Below, piece by piece: positions 51,409-60,159 of a stretch of 64,000 nt of DNA. The DNA lies in the NCBI GenBank assembly GCA_902476265.1, contig CABSCP010000009.1, positions 59,240-123,239 of the forward strand. The letters run 5' to 3'. The position numbers and the translations under genes are program-made. The notes below the pieces were generated by a model. It saw only the letters and a program-made list of their open reading frames with translations, searched no databases and was not told the DNA's origin. Positions within the stretch are counted from its first letter, which is position 1; each line of letters starts with the position of its first letter. Source of the DNA: an uncultured Lachnospiraceae bacterium. Lineage in GTDB: Bacteria; Bacillota; Clostridia; Lachnospirales; Lachnospiraceae.

Positions 51409-53751
51409 TTATTCCCCTCTCTCTTCGTTCAAATAGGCGATCAGCCGCATCAGCCGGCAGGTCGTATGCACCCATATTTCCTTATAAGTGGGCAGATTCT
51501 GCACCGGATAATAAGGCACGTCCTCATTTTCATAAAATTCAAATCCGACCGGTACCGCGCCCACAATCTGCGGCTCCACCCCCGCATAGAGAGGATGAAA
51601 ATCATAGCCTTCTCCGTATACGCTGCTGCAGGCAAAGGGATTCAATCCCAAAATCCACTCCATCTGACGCACCGCGATTGCTTTCAGCTTCCTGTCCGGC
51701 AATACCCGGTCTATTTCCATTGCCGCAATGGCTTTTCCCATAATGGGCGCATGAAATCCCCGGAACTGATAGGCTGCCGGAAAAATACGCAGATAATGAG
51801 TGGCATCCAGCTGTATTCCGTTTTTTACCTGTTCGTTATATTCCTCCATTGTAGGCGCGCCCTGAGACCTGTCCCCTTCGTGATACAGATTTCCCGTATC
51901 CGTATTATCCAGCTCATAAACGCCTGCCGGAAGCAGACCATAAGGTGTGACTTCCGAAATCCGCTTCAAATAATCCGCATACAGCTGCAGACTTTTTTCC
52001 CATTTTTTCGCTTCCTTATGTCCGGGCGCCATTTCCAGAAGAAGCGACAATGCCCGCAGAGGGACGTGTTCATAGGAACGGTGGAAATAAGCCTGTACCC
52101 GTTCTTTTCTCTCATTTTCATAAAAATACCCGGAAAGCGGAATGGAAAATCCCTTGGATTCCTCCTGCTGCTGGCAGTTCATCACAACCCCGGCAAACCG
52201 GACGGCATCCTCCAGATAACAGTCTTCTCCAAAAAGACGATAAAGTTCTGCCGCCGCCAGCGCCGCCTGGGCATTTAACTGGAGCTGATTCATGGCGCTG
52301 AAAGATTTCGGGGTTTTCTCATGCATGGCATCCACGCCAAAGAAATAATCTTCCTTCGCACATTTTCCGCACAGCCGGCCAAACATGGGATCTTCCTGTG
52401 AAAACACTGCCGCCGCCCTGGCAAACACCCCTGCCGTTAACAAATTGTTATGTGGTCTGTTTTCCGCCAATGTCTCCAGATCGTCACAGTCCCCGATCAC
52501 GTTTCCCGTCCAGAAGCCGATAATACGGCCGCAGTGAGTATACCCATCCCCCCAGCGCGCGCCAAGAAGCCAGTCGATCCCCCAGCGCGCTTCTTCCAGC
52601 GCTCTCCTGCTCAGCCACTTATCTTCTTTTTGGAAGGCGCATGAGAGTTCTATCATGGCCAGCGCGGACTCCGCCGTATTTTTGGAATCCTGGGTCAAAT
52701 CACCCGCATCATGCCACCCTCCTGCCACACATCTTTTTCTTCCGTCCGGATGGACACTCATCACATCCAAATGACACTGCGTATGTACCCCGGGGACATC
52801 GAACCCGCACCGTTCGGTAAAAAAGAAATTAAGGGTTTTCCATGCCGCCGAAAGATAGGCTTCTTTTCCGATCGGGAACGGCCTGGATGTAATGCCGCCT
52901 GCTTCCAGCGTATACCGGCCTTCCGTCTCAAATTCAGAAAAATCCAAAAGCAGGAAGTCGTCTCTTTCCTGCCTCGGTATTCCTTTGTATACAATCTGCC
53001 CTTTTTCATCCCTCAGCACAAAATAATCCGCTTTCTGCTGAATGAGCGCCTGTTTCGGCATTCCGTTTCTATAACCGCTGTGGCAGTATGCCATACAGCC
53101 GGGCCGCAGGGAAAATCCCCTGTCCGTATCCGCTTCCACCGTTTCAAGCCGCAGATCATCGTAAAAAATCCGGATTCTTTCAGGCCCCGGAACCGACGTT
53201 CCGTAGGCCTGGGAAGTAACGGTAAAACCGGTGACGCAGTTTCTCGCAACATTGGGCATTTCCCAGATTACCTGAAACCACTTCCCGTTTTCCGCCATCA
53301 CGGAATGGGATCCTTCAAAGCGGCCCGGCACCGGCATAATTTTAGGCCCGGCATTATGAAGTGCAACCGTCAGAAAATGACAGGAGGATCCCGGAGCATC
53401 CACATATACCCAAAAAGAGAGCCTGTTAAACGCCGAAAGGTCTTCCCCTTCAAAGGGCACATTCACTTCCGCTTCTTTGTATGCCCTTCCGTTGGGATTC
53501 TGAACGGGATCTTCCACTGCAAAATCCACATAAATGCTGCCTTCTTCGCTCTTACAAAAGTTTTTGTCCAATCCAAGATGACCGTGCCCCGTCATTCTGA
53601 TCCGGTAAAATTCTTCACAAAAGGAAATCTTCCTGCAGGCGGATACCGGCTTTCTCTTCCAACGGTATTCTGCGCTGTCTTCCTCCACAGCCTCCATGGG
53701 CCGTCTCAAATACCAGCTGTCATCCAGCTGTTTTTGCAGCTTCTCTTCCAT
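51409..53751 (-). CDS. Large GH9-family glycoside hydrolase, cytoplasmic
   Basis: 780 residues, no signal peptide. About 230 N-terminal residues look like a carbohydrate-binding beta-sandwich (LSFWVYVDAPGSSCHFLTVAL). A CelD_N-type Ig-like domain follows (YTLEAGGITSRPFPIG, 230-305), then the (alpha/alpha)6 GH9 catalytic domain, with catalytic Asp residues in VAGGWHDAGDLTQDS and the presumed acid Glu in PTYKEIWVHTTCRLM near the C-terminus. GH9 members include cellulases and exo-glucosaminidases. Cytoplasmic location with a SIS protein and BadF-type kinase favours an exo-acting enzyme on imported oligosaccharides. Overlaps the MFS gene by 32 bp. Confidence 0.85.
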   Translation of the reverse strand: MEEKLQKQLDDSWYLRRPMEAVEEDSAEYRWKRKPVSACRKISFCEEFYRIRMTGHGHLGLDKNFCKSEEGSIYVDFAVEDPVQNPNGRAYKEAEVNVPFEGEDLSAFNRLSFWVYVDAPGSSCHFLTVALHNAGPKIMPVPGRFEGSHSVMAENGKWFQVIWEMPNVARNCVTGFTVTSQAYGTSVPGPERIRIFYDDLRLETVEADTDRGFSLRPGCMAYCHSGYRNGMPKQALIQQKADYFVLRDEKGQIVYKGIPRQERDDFLLLDFSEFETEGRYTLEAGGITSRPFPIGKEAYLSAAWKTLNFFFTERCGFDVPGVHTQCHLDVMSVHPDGRKRCVAGGWHDAGDLTQDSKNTAESALAMIELSCAFQKEDKWLSRRALEEARWGIDWLLGARWGDGYTHCGRIIGFWTGNVIGDCDDLETLAENRPHNNLLTAGVFARAAAVFSQEDPMFGRLCGKCAKEDYFFGVDAMHEKTPKSFSAMNQLQLNAQAALAAAELYRLFGEDCYLEDAVRFAGVVMNCQQQEESKGFSIPLSGYFYENERKERVQAYFHRSYEHVPLRALSLLLEMAPGHKEAKKWEKSLQLYADYLKRISEVTPYGLLPAGVYELDNTDTGNLYHEGDRSQGAPTMEEYNEQVKNGIQLDATHYLRIFPAAYQFRGFHAPIMGKAIAAMEIDRVLPDRKLKAIAVRQMEWILGLNPFACSSVYGEGYDFHPLYAGVEPQIVGAVPVGFEFYENEDVPYYPVQNLPTYKEIWVHTTCRLMRLIAYLNEERGE

Positions 53752-55006
53752 CCCTGCGCCCCCTTTCCGTTTCTTTCTCCAGGCATTCTGCTTCCTGTTC
53801 CTTCCCGCTTTTGCAGGTTACCCGTATCCGGTAAGTCACGGCACAAAGAACTGCCGCCGTAAAGCCGACCATACAGCACACAAACGGCGCTCTGGGGCTG
53901 ATCACATAAGTAAAGCCCGCTACCAGCGCTCCGATAATGCCTCCAAAGGCCTGAAGGGAATTGTAAAATCCCATCATCAGGTTACTGTCTCTTCCTTCTT
54001 TCGCGCTCTCATCCGCTGCCAGACGCTGCATCATGGGAATGCTGACAGAACTGATGGCATAAAACAGAATGCTCACGATCAGGAAAGGAACCAGCTGCCT
54101 GAATCCCAGCACGCCGGCCATGCAGACTGTCCCCGCCAGTAATACATAAATGATGGATTTCTTCCCGTCTGTACGGTTCATCAGCCACACACAGACCGTA
54201 GCATTGGCCAGCATGGTTACAACGCCCATCACGAATTTAATGGTTCCGTTATATCCGGTGGACATCCCGATTTGATCGATGACATAATAGTTAAAGGACT
54301 GATCAAATGCCGTCTGACTCAAATTCTGCAGTGCGACCATACCAAACAGGAAGGCCAGCGTAAGGGTCATGAAACTGCGTCCCTGCACAAAGGCGCCGAA
54401 CGGATTTGCCTCCTTCACAAGCTGACCCGGCTTCATGGTTTTTACCGGTACGGTATTGTCTTTTTCACAGACTGCCAAAAACAGCAGACCGCAGGCACAC
54501 AGTGCCGCTGTCTGAGCATAAACCGCCACATAAACATTGATTTCCCCCAGCATTCCCCCCACAAAATATCCCAGGGAATTAAAAACGGTCTGAAGCGTTG
54601 CGGACAGGACAAGATTGTTATTCCTGGCCTTGTCTCCGGGCGATTCATTGACAATATAATTCAAAATCCCCACAAAAATGCCGCCGCAGAAAATGCCGGC
54701 AAAAGTCCTCGCCAGAATGAACTGCAGCTGCGTTCTGGACATGGCGAAAAAAATTTGTCCCAGAGCATATCCCATACAGCTGATCAGCAATGTTTTGCGG
54801 CTGGAAATATAGCCGGATATTTTTCCCCAGAACGGGGAAAACAAAAAGTTTGCCGCCATCATACAGGCCAGCGCAACTCCAAACATATAGTCTTTTAAAT
54901 TCAAATCCTTAAACAGTGTAGGCGTCACCGGGTGTACAAAACTGGCCGATAAATCCCACAGTGCCACTACAACGAAAAAGAGCGTCATATTTTTCTTTTT
55001 ATTCAT
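53720..55006 (-). CDS. MFS transporter
   Basis: 428 residues, twelve helices. MFS loop signature FSPFWGKISGYISSRKTLL after helix 2 and a conserved ARTFAGIFCGGIF. The C-terminus is strongly charged (EAECLEKETERGRRDGREA). Probable sugar or sugar-derivative exchanger in an operon that also has ABC permeases; it could export a by-product. ATG 55006 has AGGAGAAGG upstream. Co-transcribed with the SIS gene above. Confidence 0.87.
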   Translation of the reverse strand: MNKKKNMTLFFVVVALWDLSASFVHPVTPTLFKDLNLKDYMFGVALACMMAANFLFSPFWGKISGYISSRKTLLISCMGYALGQIFFAMSRTQLQFILARTFAGIFCGGIFVGILNYIVNESPGDKARNNNLVLSATLQTVFNSLGYFVGGMLGEINVYVAVYAQTAALCACGLLFLAVCEKDNTVPVKTMKPGQLVKEANPFGAFVQGRSFMTLTLAFLFGMVALQNLSQTAFDQSFNYYVIDQIGMSTGYNGTIKFVMGVVTMLANATVCVWLMNRTDGKKSIIYVLLAGTVCMAGVLGFRQLVPFLIVSILFYAISSVSIPMMQRLAADESAKEGRDSNLMMGFYNSLQAFGGIIGALVAGFTYVISPRAPFVCCMVGFTAAVLCAVTYRIRVTCKSGKEQEAECLEKETERGRRDGREAAKTAG

Positions 55007-55021
55007 TTTCCTTCTCCTGCT

Positions 55022-56089
55022 TCACCTGTCTGTATGTGATTGGAAATAGCTGTTCATTTTGGCATGCACACCGAGGATCGAAAAATCCCTTCCTCCATCG
55101 ACTGCCAGCCTGTACATCAGCACCTGGATTGCCGCTGCATATTCCAGACACATAAACGGACCGCCTGCAGGCGTAAATCCCAGATCGTTTTCGTCCATTG
55201 CCCCCACACCGATGATGTAACCGTTCCCATGTTCCTTTTTCATATATTCGGCCAGCGCCAGCGCTTTGTCATTCCCAAAGCCGCCGTCATTGAGCACAAA
55301 AACCGCATGGTTATAGTTGTAGCCGTAATTGGGACCATGCATTCCTTCATCCAATTCAAAACCCCCGCTGGGATACTGCGGCGCCTCCCATATTTTCACG
55401 GACGCTTCCAATGCCACTCCGTAGAGAGCCCCTGTTCCCGTGAAAGAAAAATACAGCGATTTCATCATCCTGCGCCGGCCGGTGTCCATCCACTTCATGG
55501 TTTTATCGATGATGCCGGGAATATTTTGAGCGGCAGCTTTTACCTGTTTTTTATTGTCCTCATATTCGGTTTCACTGATCCGCCCGTTCCTGCGCCCGAT
55601 CTCCACCCCCAGCCACTGCAGGGTCAGCACGGAGGTGCTGTAGCCGATCGTCCTCATTCCGTATTCTTCCCTGCCGCATCCCATGTTCAAAAACACATCT
55701 GCCTCCGAAGCCACAGGCGTATCAGGGCTTTCTGAACCCCCCACCGACAGAAATCCCTGCTTCTTCACATACCGCAAAGCCTCCATCGTAATAGTAGAGG
55801 TTCCGGTCTGGGAAATAAAAACATACAGCGCTTTGGGATTCCTCACGGTAAAGCCGTATAAAAAGTCATTGGGCAATACAGCTGTCACCCGCAGCCCGGA
55901 TGCGCGTTCCGCAAAATAGCGGGCTGTCATTGCCGCATTATAGGAGGTGCCGGAACCGATCAGATAAAGTTCGTCAAACTCCTTTCCTTCAAAGGTCTCA
56001 AAAATTCCTCTGTAGCTTTCTTCCGCCGTATCCACAATTTTTTCCAGCAGAGAAGGAATCCGTTTGATACAGTCAAGCATTGTTACCAT
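55022..56089 (-). CDS. SIS-domain sugar-phosphate isomerase/deaminase
   Basis: 355 residues, two SIS domains. LYLIGSGTSYNAAMTARYF, FISQTGTSTITMEAL and SGGFELDEGMHGPNYGYN (active-site Glu/His region) resemble GlmS-isomerase, FrlB and AgaS relatives. It probably deaminates or deglycates an amino-sugar phosphate. The kinase gene directly upstream (3-bp gap) would supply the phosphorylated substrate. ATG 56089 follows GGGGA at 8 nt; a Met 3 codons in is possible. Confidence 0.87.
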   Translation of the reverse strand: MVTMLDCIKRIPSLLEKIVDTAEESYRGIFETFEGKEFDELYLIGSGTSYNAAMTARYFAERASGLRVTAVLPNDFLYGFTVRNPKALYVFISQTGTSTITMEALRYVKKQGFLSVGGSESPDTPVASEADVFLNMGCGREEYGMRTIGYSTSVLTLQWLGVEIGRRNGRISETEYEDNKKQVKAAAQNIPGIIDKTMKWMDTGRRRMMKSLYFSFTGTGALYGVALEASVKIWEAPQYPSGGFELDEGMHGPNYGYNYNHAVFVLNDGGFGNDKALALAEYMKKEHGNGYIIGVGAMDENDLGFTPAGGPFMCLEYAAAIQVLMYRLAVDGGRDFSILGVHAKMNSYFQSHTDR

Positions 56090-56092
56090 CTT

Positions 56093-57049
56093 TTATTCCC
56101 CTTCCTGCAGCACAAATTTGTGCACATCAAAATCCGGCATTTTATGCCTGACCGCCATCAGCAGCGCGCCCACATCCGGCTCAAAATGAGGAACCACCAT
56201 CCTGACTCCACTTTTCTGAGCCTCTTTCCTCAACGGTTCCAGCACACAGTCCCCGCTTTTAAAAAGGCCGCCGGAATAGGATACCTGATAAGGCTTCCCG
56301 GAAAACCCCAGCTTTTGCGCAACAGCCTCCACTCCCATCCATAATTCACGAACCCCTTCTTCATAAATCTTTTGGGCACAGGGATCCCCTGCCTCCCATA
56401 TTTCCTTTAAAAAGCGCTGGAGTTCCGGCAGACCTTTCCCTTTCACGACTTCTCTGTTCAATGTGAGGACAAAATGTTCGTCTTCCCCGTCAATGCCAAA
56501 ATGTTCCCGAAACATTTCATACAGCTTCGTGCGAGGCATGCGTCCGTCGGCCTGTTTGGTAAAAGCTTCTACGAGTTTATGTCCGTGCCAGGTACAGGAA
56601 CCTTCATCGCATCCGGCCCCCCAGCCGTTGCTCCTGGCTGTTTTTCCTTTCTCATTCACCCCATAAATGACAGCGCCCGTTCCCGAAATAATATTGATGC
56701 CGGGTTCAAACAAAAAAGATCCCGCCCATCCCACATAGGTATCACACCGGCACACCGCTCTTCCTTTTGAGAGAACTTCCTCACAGGCTTCCAGCGTTTC
56801 CTGTTCCGTCCCTTCCCCTTCTCCATATCCGCTGATTCCCAGGCCCATACATGCGATCTCATCCCGGTCAATCCCCGCAAGCTCACAGACCGCTTCCACG
56901 CCCTCTTCCATCTTCTTTTTCACGCCTTCTTTTCTGGCCCCTAACACTGCGCAGCCGCTGCTCCGATAGCGGGCGGCAACTTTCCCATTCTCATCCGCCA
57001 GCAAAAAAGCGGCCTTTGTTCCCCCGGAATCCACACCTAAATAATACAT
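56093..57049 (-). CDS. BadF/BadG-type sugar kinase (N-acetylglucosamine kinase-like)
   Basis: 318 residues, ASKHA fold. Phosphate 1 motif YYLGVDSGGTKAAFLLAD, MGLGISGYGEG, phosphate 2 IISGTGAVIYGV, SNGWGAGCDEGSCTW, and adenosine region VSYSGGLFKSGD. The family phosphorylates GlcNAc or related amino sugars. Coupled to a SIS protein, a catabolic route for an amino sugar is likely. ATG 57049 has GAGGGG 7 nt above. Confidence 0.88.
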   Translation of the reverse strand: MYYLGVDSGGTKAAFLLADENGKVAARYRSSGCAVLGARKEGVKKKMEEGVEAVCELAGIDRDEIACMGLGISGYGEGEGTEQETLEACEEVLSKGRAVCRCDTYVGWAGSFLFEPGINIISGTGAVIYGVNEKGKTARSNGWGAGCDEGSCTWHGHKLVEAFTKQADGRMPRTKLYEMFREHFGIDGEDEHFVLTLNREVVKGKGLPELQRFLKEIWEAGDPCAQKIYEEGVRELWMGVEAVAQKLGFSGKPYQVSYSGGLFKSGDCVLEPLRKEAQKSGVRMVVPHFEPDVGALLMAVRHKMPDFDVHKFVLQEGE

Positions 57050-57073
57050 AAAAATACCCCTCTTTCTCTTCAT

Positions 57074-57835
57074 TCAGCCTTCCGGATGTTTTTCCAGAAA
57101 TTTAGAAAATACAAATCCCTTTGTTTTCCCTACCAGGACCTCGGTCCAATCTCCCTGAATCCTTCCTGTCAGTTCCACTACCGTGCTGTTTGGCAGAGAT
57201 GTGATCAGACTGTCCTTGGGCCCTTTTCTGAAATTCAGCACGCTGGACCCCACCACCGCATAAGGCGTTCCTTCGGGCAGCGGCAGAAGCCCTTCCGTCA
57301 TAGGCCCTTTTACGTCGTAGCGCAAAATCATGGAAATCAATCCCCAGCGGTTCCATTCCCTGCCCATTTTTTTCACGCACAGCCCTTCCTGCGGATCATT
57401 ACACATGAAAATATCCCAGTCCAGAGGCCCTTCTCCCCACTTTCGATACAGATAGGCCACATCTATAAATTTTCCGTTCTCATCCACCCGGAATACAGCG
57501 CCTCCCGGAAGCTGCACCAGCTCTTCCATCACCTCTCCCACATGGCCGTAACACCACTCCTCGTACTGAAACCGGATGCGGGTCTCCTGCTCACCGTCCA
57601 GAAGCCGATCCGTATATTTTTCCACCAGCCCATTGGCATCAAAAACCGGTTTCCCGATCCATTTCTCTGTTTCCGGGACTGCCGCCGCCATTTCCGTCGT
57701 CAAAAGTTCTCCCTTTGCTCCCGGGTAAAATCCCCACTGGCCCTCTGCCGCCGCTTCTCCCGCATGCTTTTCAAGATTTGCCAAAAAGCCGCTTATGGCG
57801 GGCAGGTTCATAATTTCCACTCCTCCGTCAATCAT
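57074..57835 (-). CDS. Uncharacterised protein with C-terminal SH3b domain
   Basis: 253 residues, no signal peptide. The first about 190 residues are unrecognised (QWGFYPGAKGELLTTEM, WDIFMCNDPQEGLCVKKMG); the last about 60 form a bacterial SH3 domain (YAVVGSSVLNFRKGPKDSLI, VLVGKTKGFVFSKFL). SH3b domains usually bind cell-wall peptides and occur in secreted proteins, so an apparently cytoplasmic one in a transport operon is unusual. ATG 57835 has AGGAGG 8 nt above. Lies between the kinase and permease genes. Confidence 0.65.
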   Translation of the reverse strand: MIDGGVEIMNLPAISGFLANLEKHAGEAAAEGQWGFYPGAKGELLTTEMAAAVPETEKWIGKPVFDANGLVEKYTDRLLDGEQETRIRFQYEEWCYGHVGEVMEELVQLPGGAVFRVDENGKFIDVAYLYRKWGEGPLDWDIFMCNDPQEGLCVKKMGREWNRWGLISMILRYDVKGPMTEGLLPLPEGTPYAVVGSSVLNFRKGPKDSLITSLPNSTVVELTGRIQGDWTEVLVGKTKGFVFSKFLEKHPEG

Positions 57836-57902
57836 CTGACTTTCCTCCTCGTACCATACCATTTTTATTTTTTATAAAAGAAATTTTCTTTTACATACTG
57901 CC

Positions 57903-58787
57903 TTACCCTTTGACCGCCCCAATGGTGATCCCCTGTACAAAATACTTCTGTAAAAACGGATACAGCAGTATGATAGGACCGGTAGCAATCACCGCATTGG
58001 CAAGCTTTACCGTCTCTGTGGGGATGGAAGCGTTCACAAAATTTTCCGCCCCGCCCTGGGCCACAGCCATTGCCGCGGTTAAAATCCTGTGCAGCCTGTA
58101 TTGCAGCGGCCACAAATTTACGTCATTCACAAACAGAGATGCCAGGTACCAGTTGTTCCAATAGGCCAGCGCCAAAAAAAGGCCAACCGTAGCAATGATG
58201 GGTTTGGAAAGAGGGACAATAATATTTTTAAATATGTAAAAATCCCCCGCCCCGTCTATCTGCGCCGATTCCGTCAGGGAATCCGGAATCTGTTTCATAA
58301 AGTTCCGGATCAACAGAATATTAAATGGGCTGCACATCATAGGCACAATCAGGGACCATACGGTTTCCTTTAAACCCATTTTGGAAATCAGCATGTACCA
58401 GGGCACCAGCCCTCCGGAAAATAACGTTGTAAAATAGAAGAAAAAGGCGATCTGGTTTGAAAATCGTAAATCCTTTCTCTGAAGGACGTAACCGGCCATT
58501 GTCATGATGGATAATCCGCATATAGTCCCTGCCACCGTGACAAAAATACTGACGAGATAGGACTTTCCCACTTCTTCCGGGAAGCGGAAAATCATTCGGT
58601 ATGCATCCATGGTAAAATCCTGGATCATGAGAGAATATCCGTTTTTCATGATCGCCTGTGAGGAAGAAAGGGATCCCGAAATGATCATTACAAACGGAAG
58701 AATGCTGGCCACCACCAGCACGGTGATTATACTGCAGGCAATCATATTAAAAACCAGTTTTCCCGGTTCTGCTTTCTTTGTGCGCAT
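57903..58787 (-). CDS. ABC sugar permease, LplC/YtcP type
   Basis: 294 residues, six helices. The EAA loop that contacts the ATPase reads TESAQIDGAGDFYIFKNIIVPLSKP. CUT1 carbohydrate permease of the YtcP/LplC type, which handles complex oligosaccharides. ATG 58787 follows GGAGGGG. Forms the second permease subunit; the ATPase is not in the window and is often a shared MsmX-like protein. Confidence 0.92.
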   Translation of the reverse strand: MRTKKAEPGKLVFNMIACSIITVLVVASILPFVMIISGSLSSSQAIMKNGYSLMIQDFTMDAYRMIFRFPEEVGKSYLVSIFVTVAGTICGLSIMTMAGYVLQRKDLRFSNQIAFFFYFTTLFSGGLVPWYMLISKMGLKETVWSLIVPMMCSPFNILLIRNFMKQIPDSLTESAQIDGAGDFYIFKNIIVPLSKPIIATVGLFLALAYWNNWYLASLFVNDVNLWPLQYRLHRILTAAMAVAQGGAENFVNASIPTETVKLANAVIATGPIILLYPFLQKYFVQGITIGAVKG

Positions 58788-58801
58788 TTCTTTCCCCTCC
58801 T

Positions 58802-59770
58802 TTAAAACAATGCATTATCCGGATCAGCGCGCTTGACCAGATAGTTAGTGGTCAAAACAATGATGAGTCCGAATACAGACTGATACAGCCCGGCCGCCGT
58901 TGACACGCCGACATTGAAGTTAATCGTCAACGCCCTGTAAATATAGGTATCAATAATATCCGTGGTGGGGAACAGCTGTCCGTTTCTCCCTACCAGCTGG
59001 TAAAACAGTTCAAACTGTCCGCGCATAATGCCGCCCAGATTGAAAAGGATCAGCATGATAAAAGTAGGTTTGAGCAGCGGAAGGGTAATGTACCGTATTT
59101 CCTTCAGTATGCCGCAGCCGTCAATTTTAGCCGCTTCATAAATTTCCCGGTCGATGCCCATAATCGCAGCCAGATATACGATTGTCCCGTAACCAAGCCC
59201 CTTCCACAAATAGAAAATGACAATGAGAAAAGGCCATATCCCCGGTGTGGAATAAAAGTTTACCGATTCCATTCCCCAATTTTTCAGGAAACCGTTCACC
59301 ACGCCGAACTCATAGTTAAATAAGTTGTATGCGATGGTTCCCACCACCACATAGGATACAAAATAAGGCAGCAAAATCGCCGACTGGGAAAATCGTTTGA
59401 AATATTTCCCGGAAACCTCCGTCAGCAGGATTGCCACAATACACTGCAGCGCGTTCCCCAGAAAAATAAAGACCACATTATACAAAATCGTATTCTTAGT
59501 CAGCATCCATACGGGGGAGTCCAACCCACCGTGGAAAAAATACCGGAAATTGGACAGTCCTGCAAACGGACTGTGAAACAATCCCCCTACATAATTGTAA
59601 TTAATGAAAGCATAATAGATGCCGCACATCGGTAAATAGGAAAAAATCAAAAAATAAACGATCGCCGGAAGAATCATGACATATAATGTTTTCTTCTTTC
59701 TCAGCTCTGAGAAAACCGACCCCTTTTTCTGTCCGGGCAACACTTTTCTTTCCCTGCTCCCTTTCCCCAT
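58802..59770 (-). CDS. ABC sugar permease, LplB/YteP type
   Basis: 322 residues, six helices. FSYLPMCGIYYAFINYNYVGG near the start and EAA loop YEAAKIDGCGILKEIRYITLPLLKP match LplB/YteP. Partner of the LplC-type permease 14 bp downstream. ATG 59770 follows GAGAGG. First gene of the minus-strand operon; its promoter overlaps a palindrome, TTGATATTATCAA. Confidence 0.92.
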   Translation of the reverse strand: MGKGSRERKVLPGQKKGSVFSELRKKKTLYVMILPAIVYFLIFSYLPMCGIYYAFINYNYVGGLFHSPFAGLSNFRYFFHGGLDSPVWMLTKNTILYNVVFIFLGNALQCIVAILLTEVSGKYFKRFSQSAILLPYFVSYVVVGTIAYNLFNYEFGVVNGFLKNWGMESVNFYSTPGIWPFLIVIFYLWKGLGYGTIVYLAAIMGIDREIYEAAKIDGCGILKEIRYITLPLLKPTFIMLILFNLGGIMRGQFELFYQLVGRNGQLFPTTDIIDTYIYRALTINFNVGVSTAAGLYQSVFGLIIVLTTNYLVKRADPDNALF

Positions 59771-59827
59771 AGAATGAAAACCTCTCTTTCTTTTGTTGAT
59801 GCTAAAATCAAACTTTTTATTAGATTC

Positions 59828-59856
59828 ATACTATCATGTATTTTTGATATTATCAA
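59828..59856 (-). promoter_or_regulatory. Promoter of permease operon with overlapping palindrome
   Basis: Minus strand TTGATA (59856-59851), 17-nt spacer, TAGTAT (59833-59828). The perfect palindrome TTGATATTATCAA (59844-59856) covers the -35 and could be an operator. The rest of the 389-bp divergent gap (59857-60059) is very AT-rich, with no gene seen. Confidence 0.6.
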
Positions 59857-60059
59857 TACTTTTTTTATGATTATTTTTCGTTTTTATGCCATTTACTCCC
59901 CATTTTATCTATAATTATTCCGATTAAGAGGCATATAATTCCCTAAAATTCAGCATTTTCTTTTACTTTCCTTCATTTTCGTCATATTTTAAATTTTCTA
60001 TTATTATTACTTTTAATTTTGAAATTTGCAATTATTCTAATATTTTTTTAGTTTTTCTA

Positions 60060-60088
60060 TTGAATTGTAAGGAACGTCATGTTATAAT
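60060..60088 (+). promoter_or_regulatory. Promoter of solute-binding protein gene
   Basis: TTGAAT (60060-60065), 17-nt spacer, TATAAT (60083-60088); preceded by about 150 bp of AT-rich DNA resembling an UP element. Confidence 0.8.
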
Positions 60089-60105
60089 CCGTCTTGTAAG
60101 AGAGG

Positions 60106-60124
60106 GTTACAGACAGGCTGTAAC
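60106..60124 (+). promoter_or_regulatory. Palindromic operator in the leader
   Basis: GTTACAG-ACAGG-CTGTAAC, a 7-bp perfect inverted repeat with 5-nt centre about 10 nt after the likely transcription start; the half site TGTAAC recurs at 60145-60150. Its place suggests a repressor roadblock. Confidence 0.55.
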
Positions 60125-60159
60125 ATACAAACTACTATATAATGTAACAGGAGGGAAAA

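Noticed and set aside
52711..53862. A 383-codon plus-strand frame
   Set aside because: Antisense to the GH9 gene; no start site or recognisable motif.
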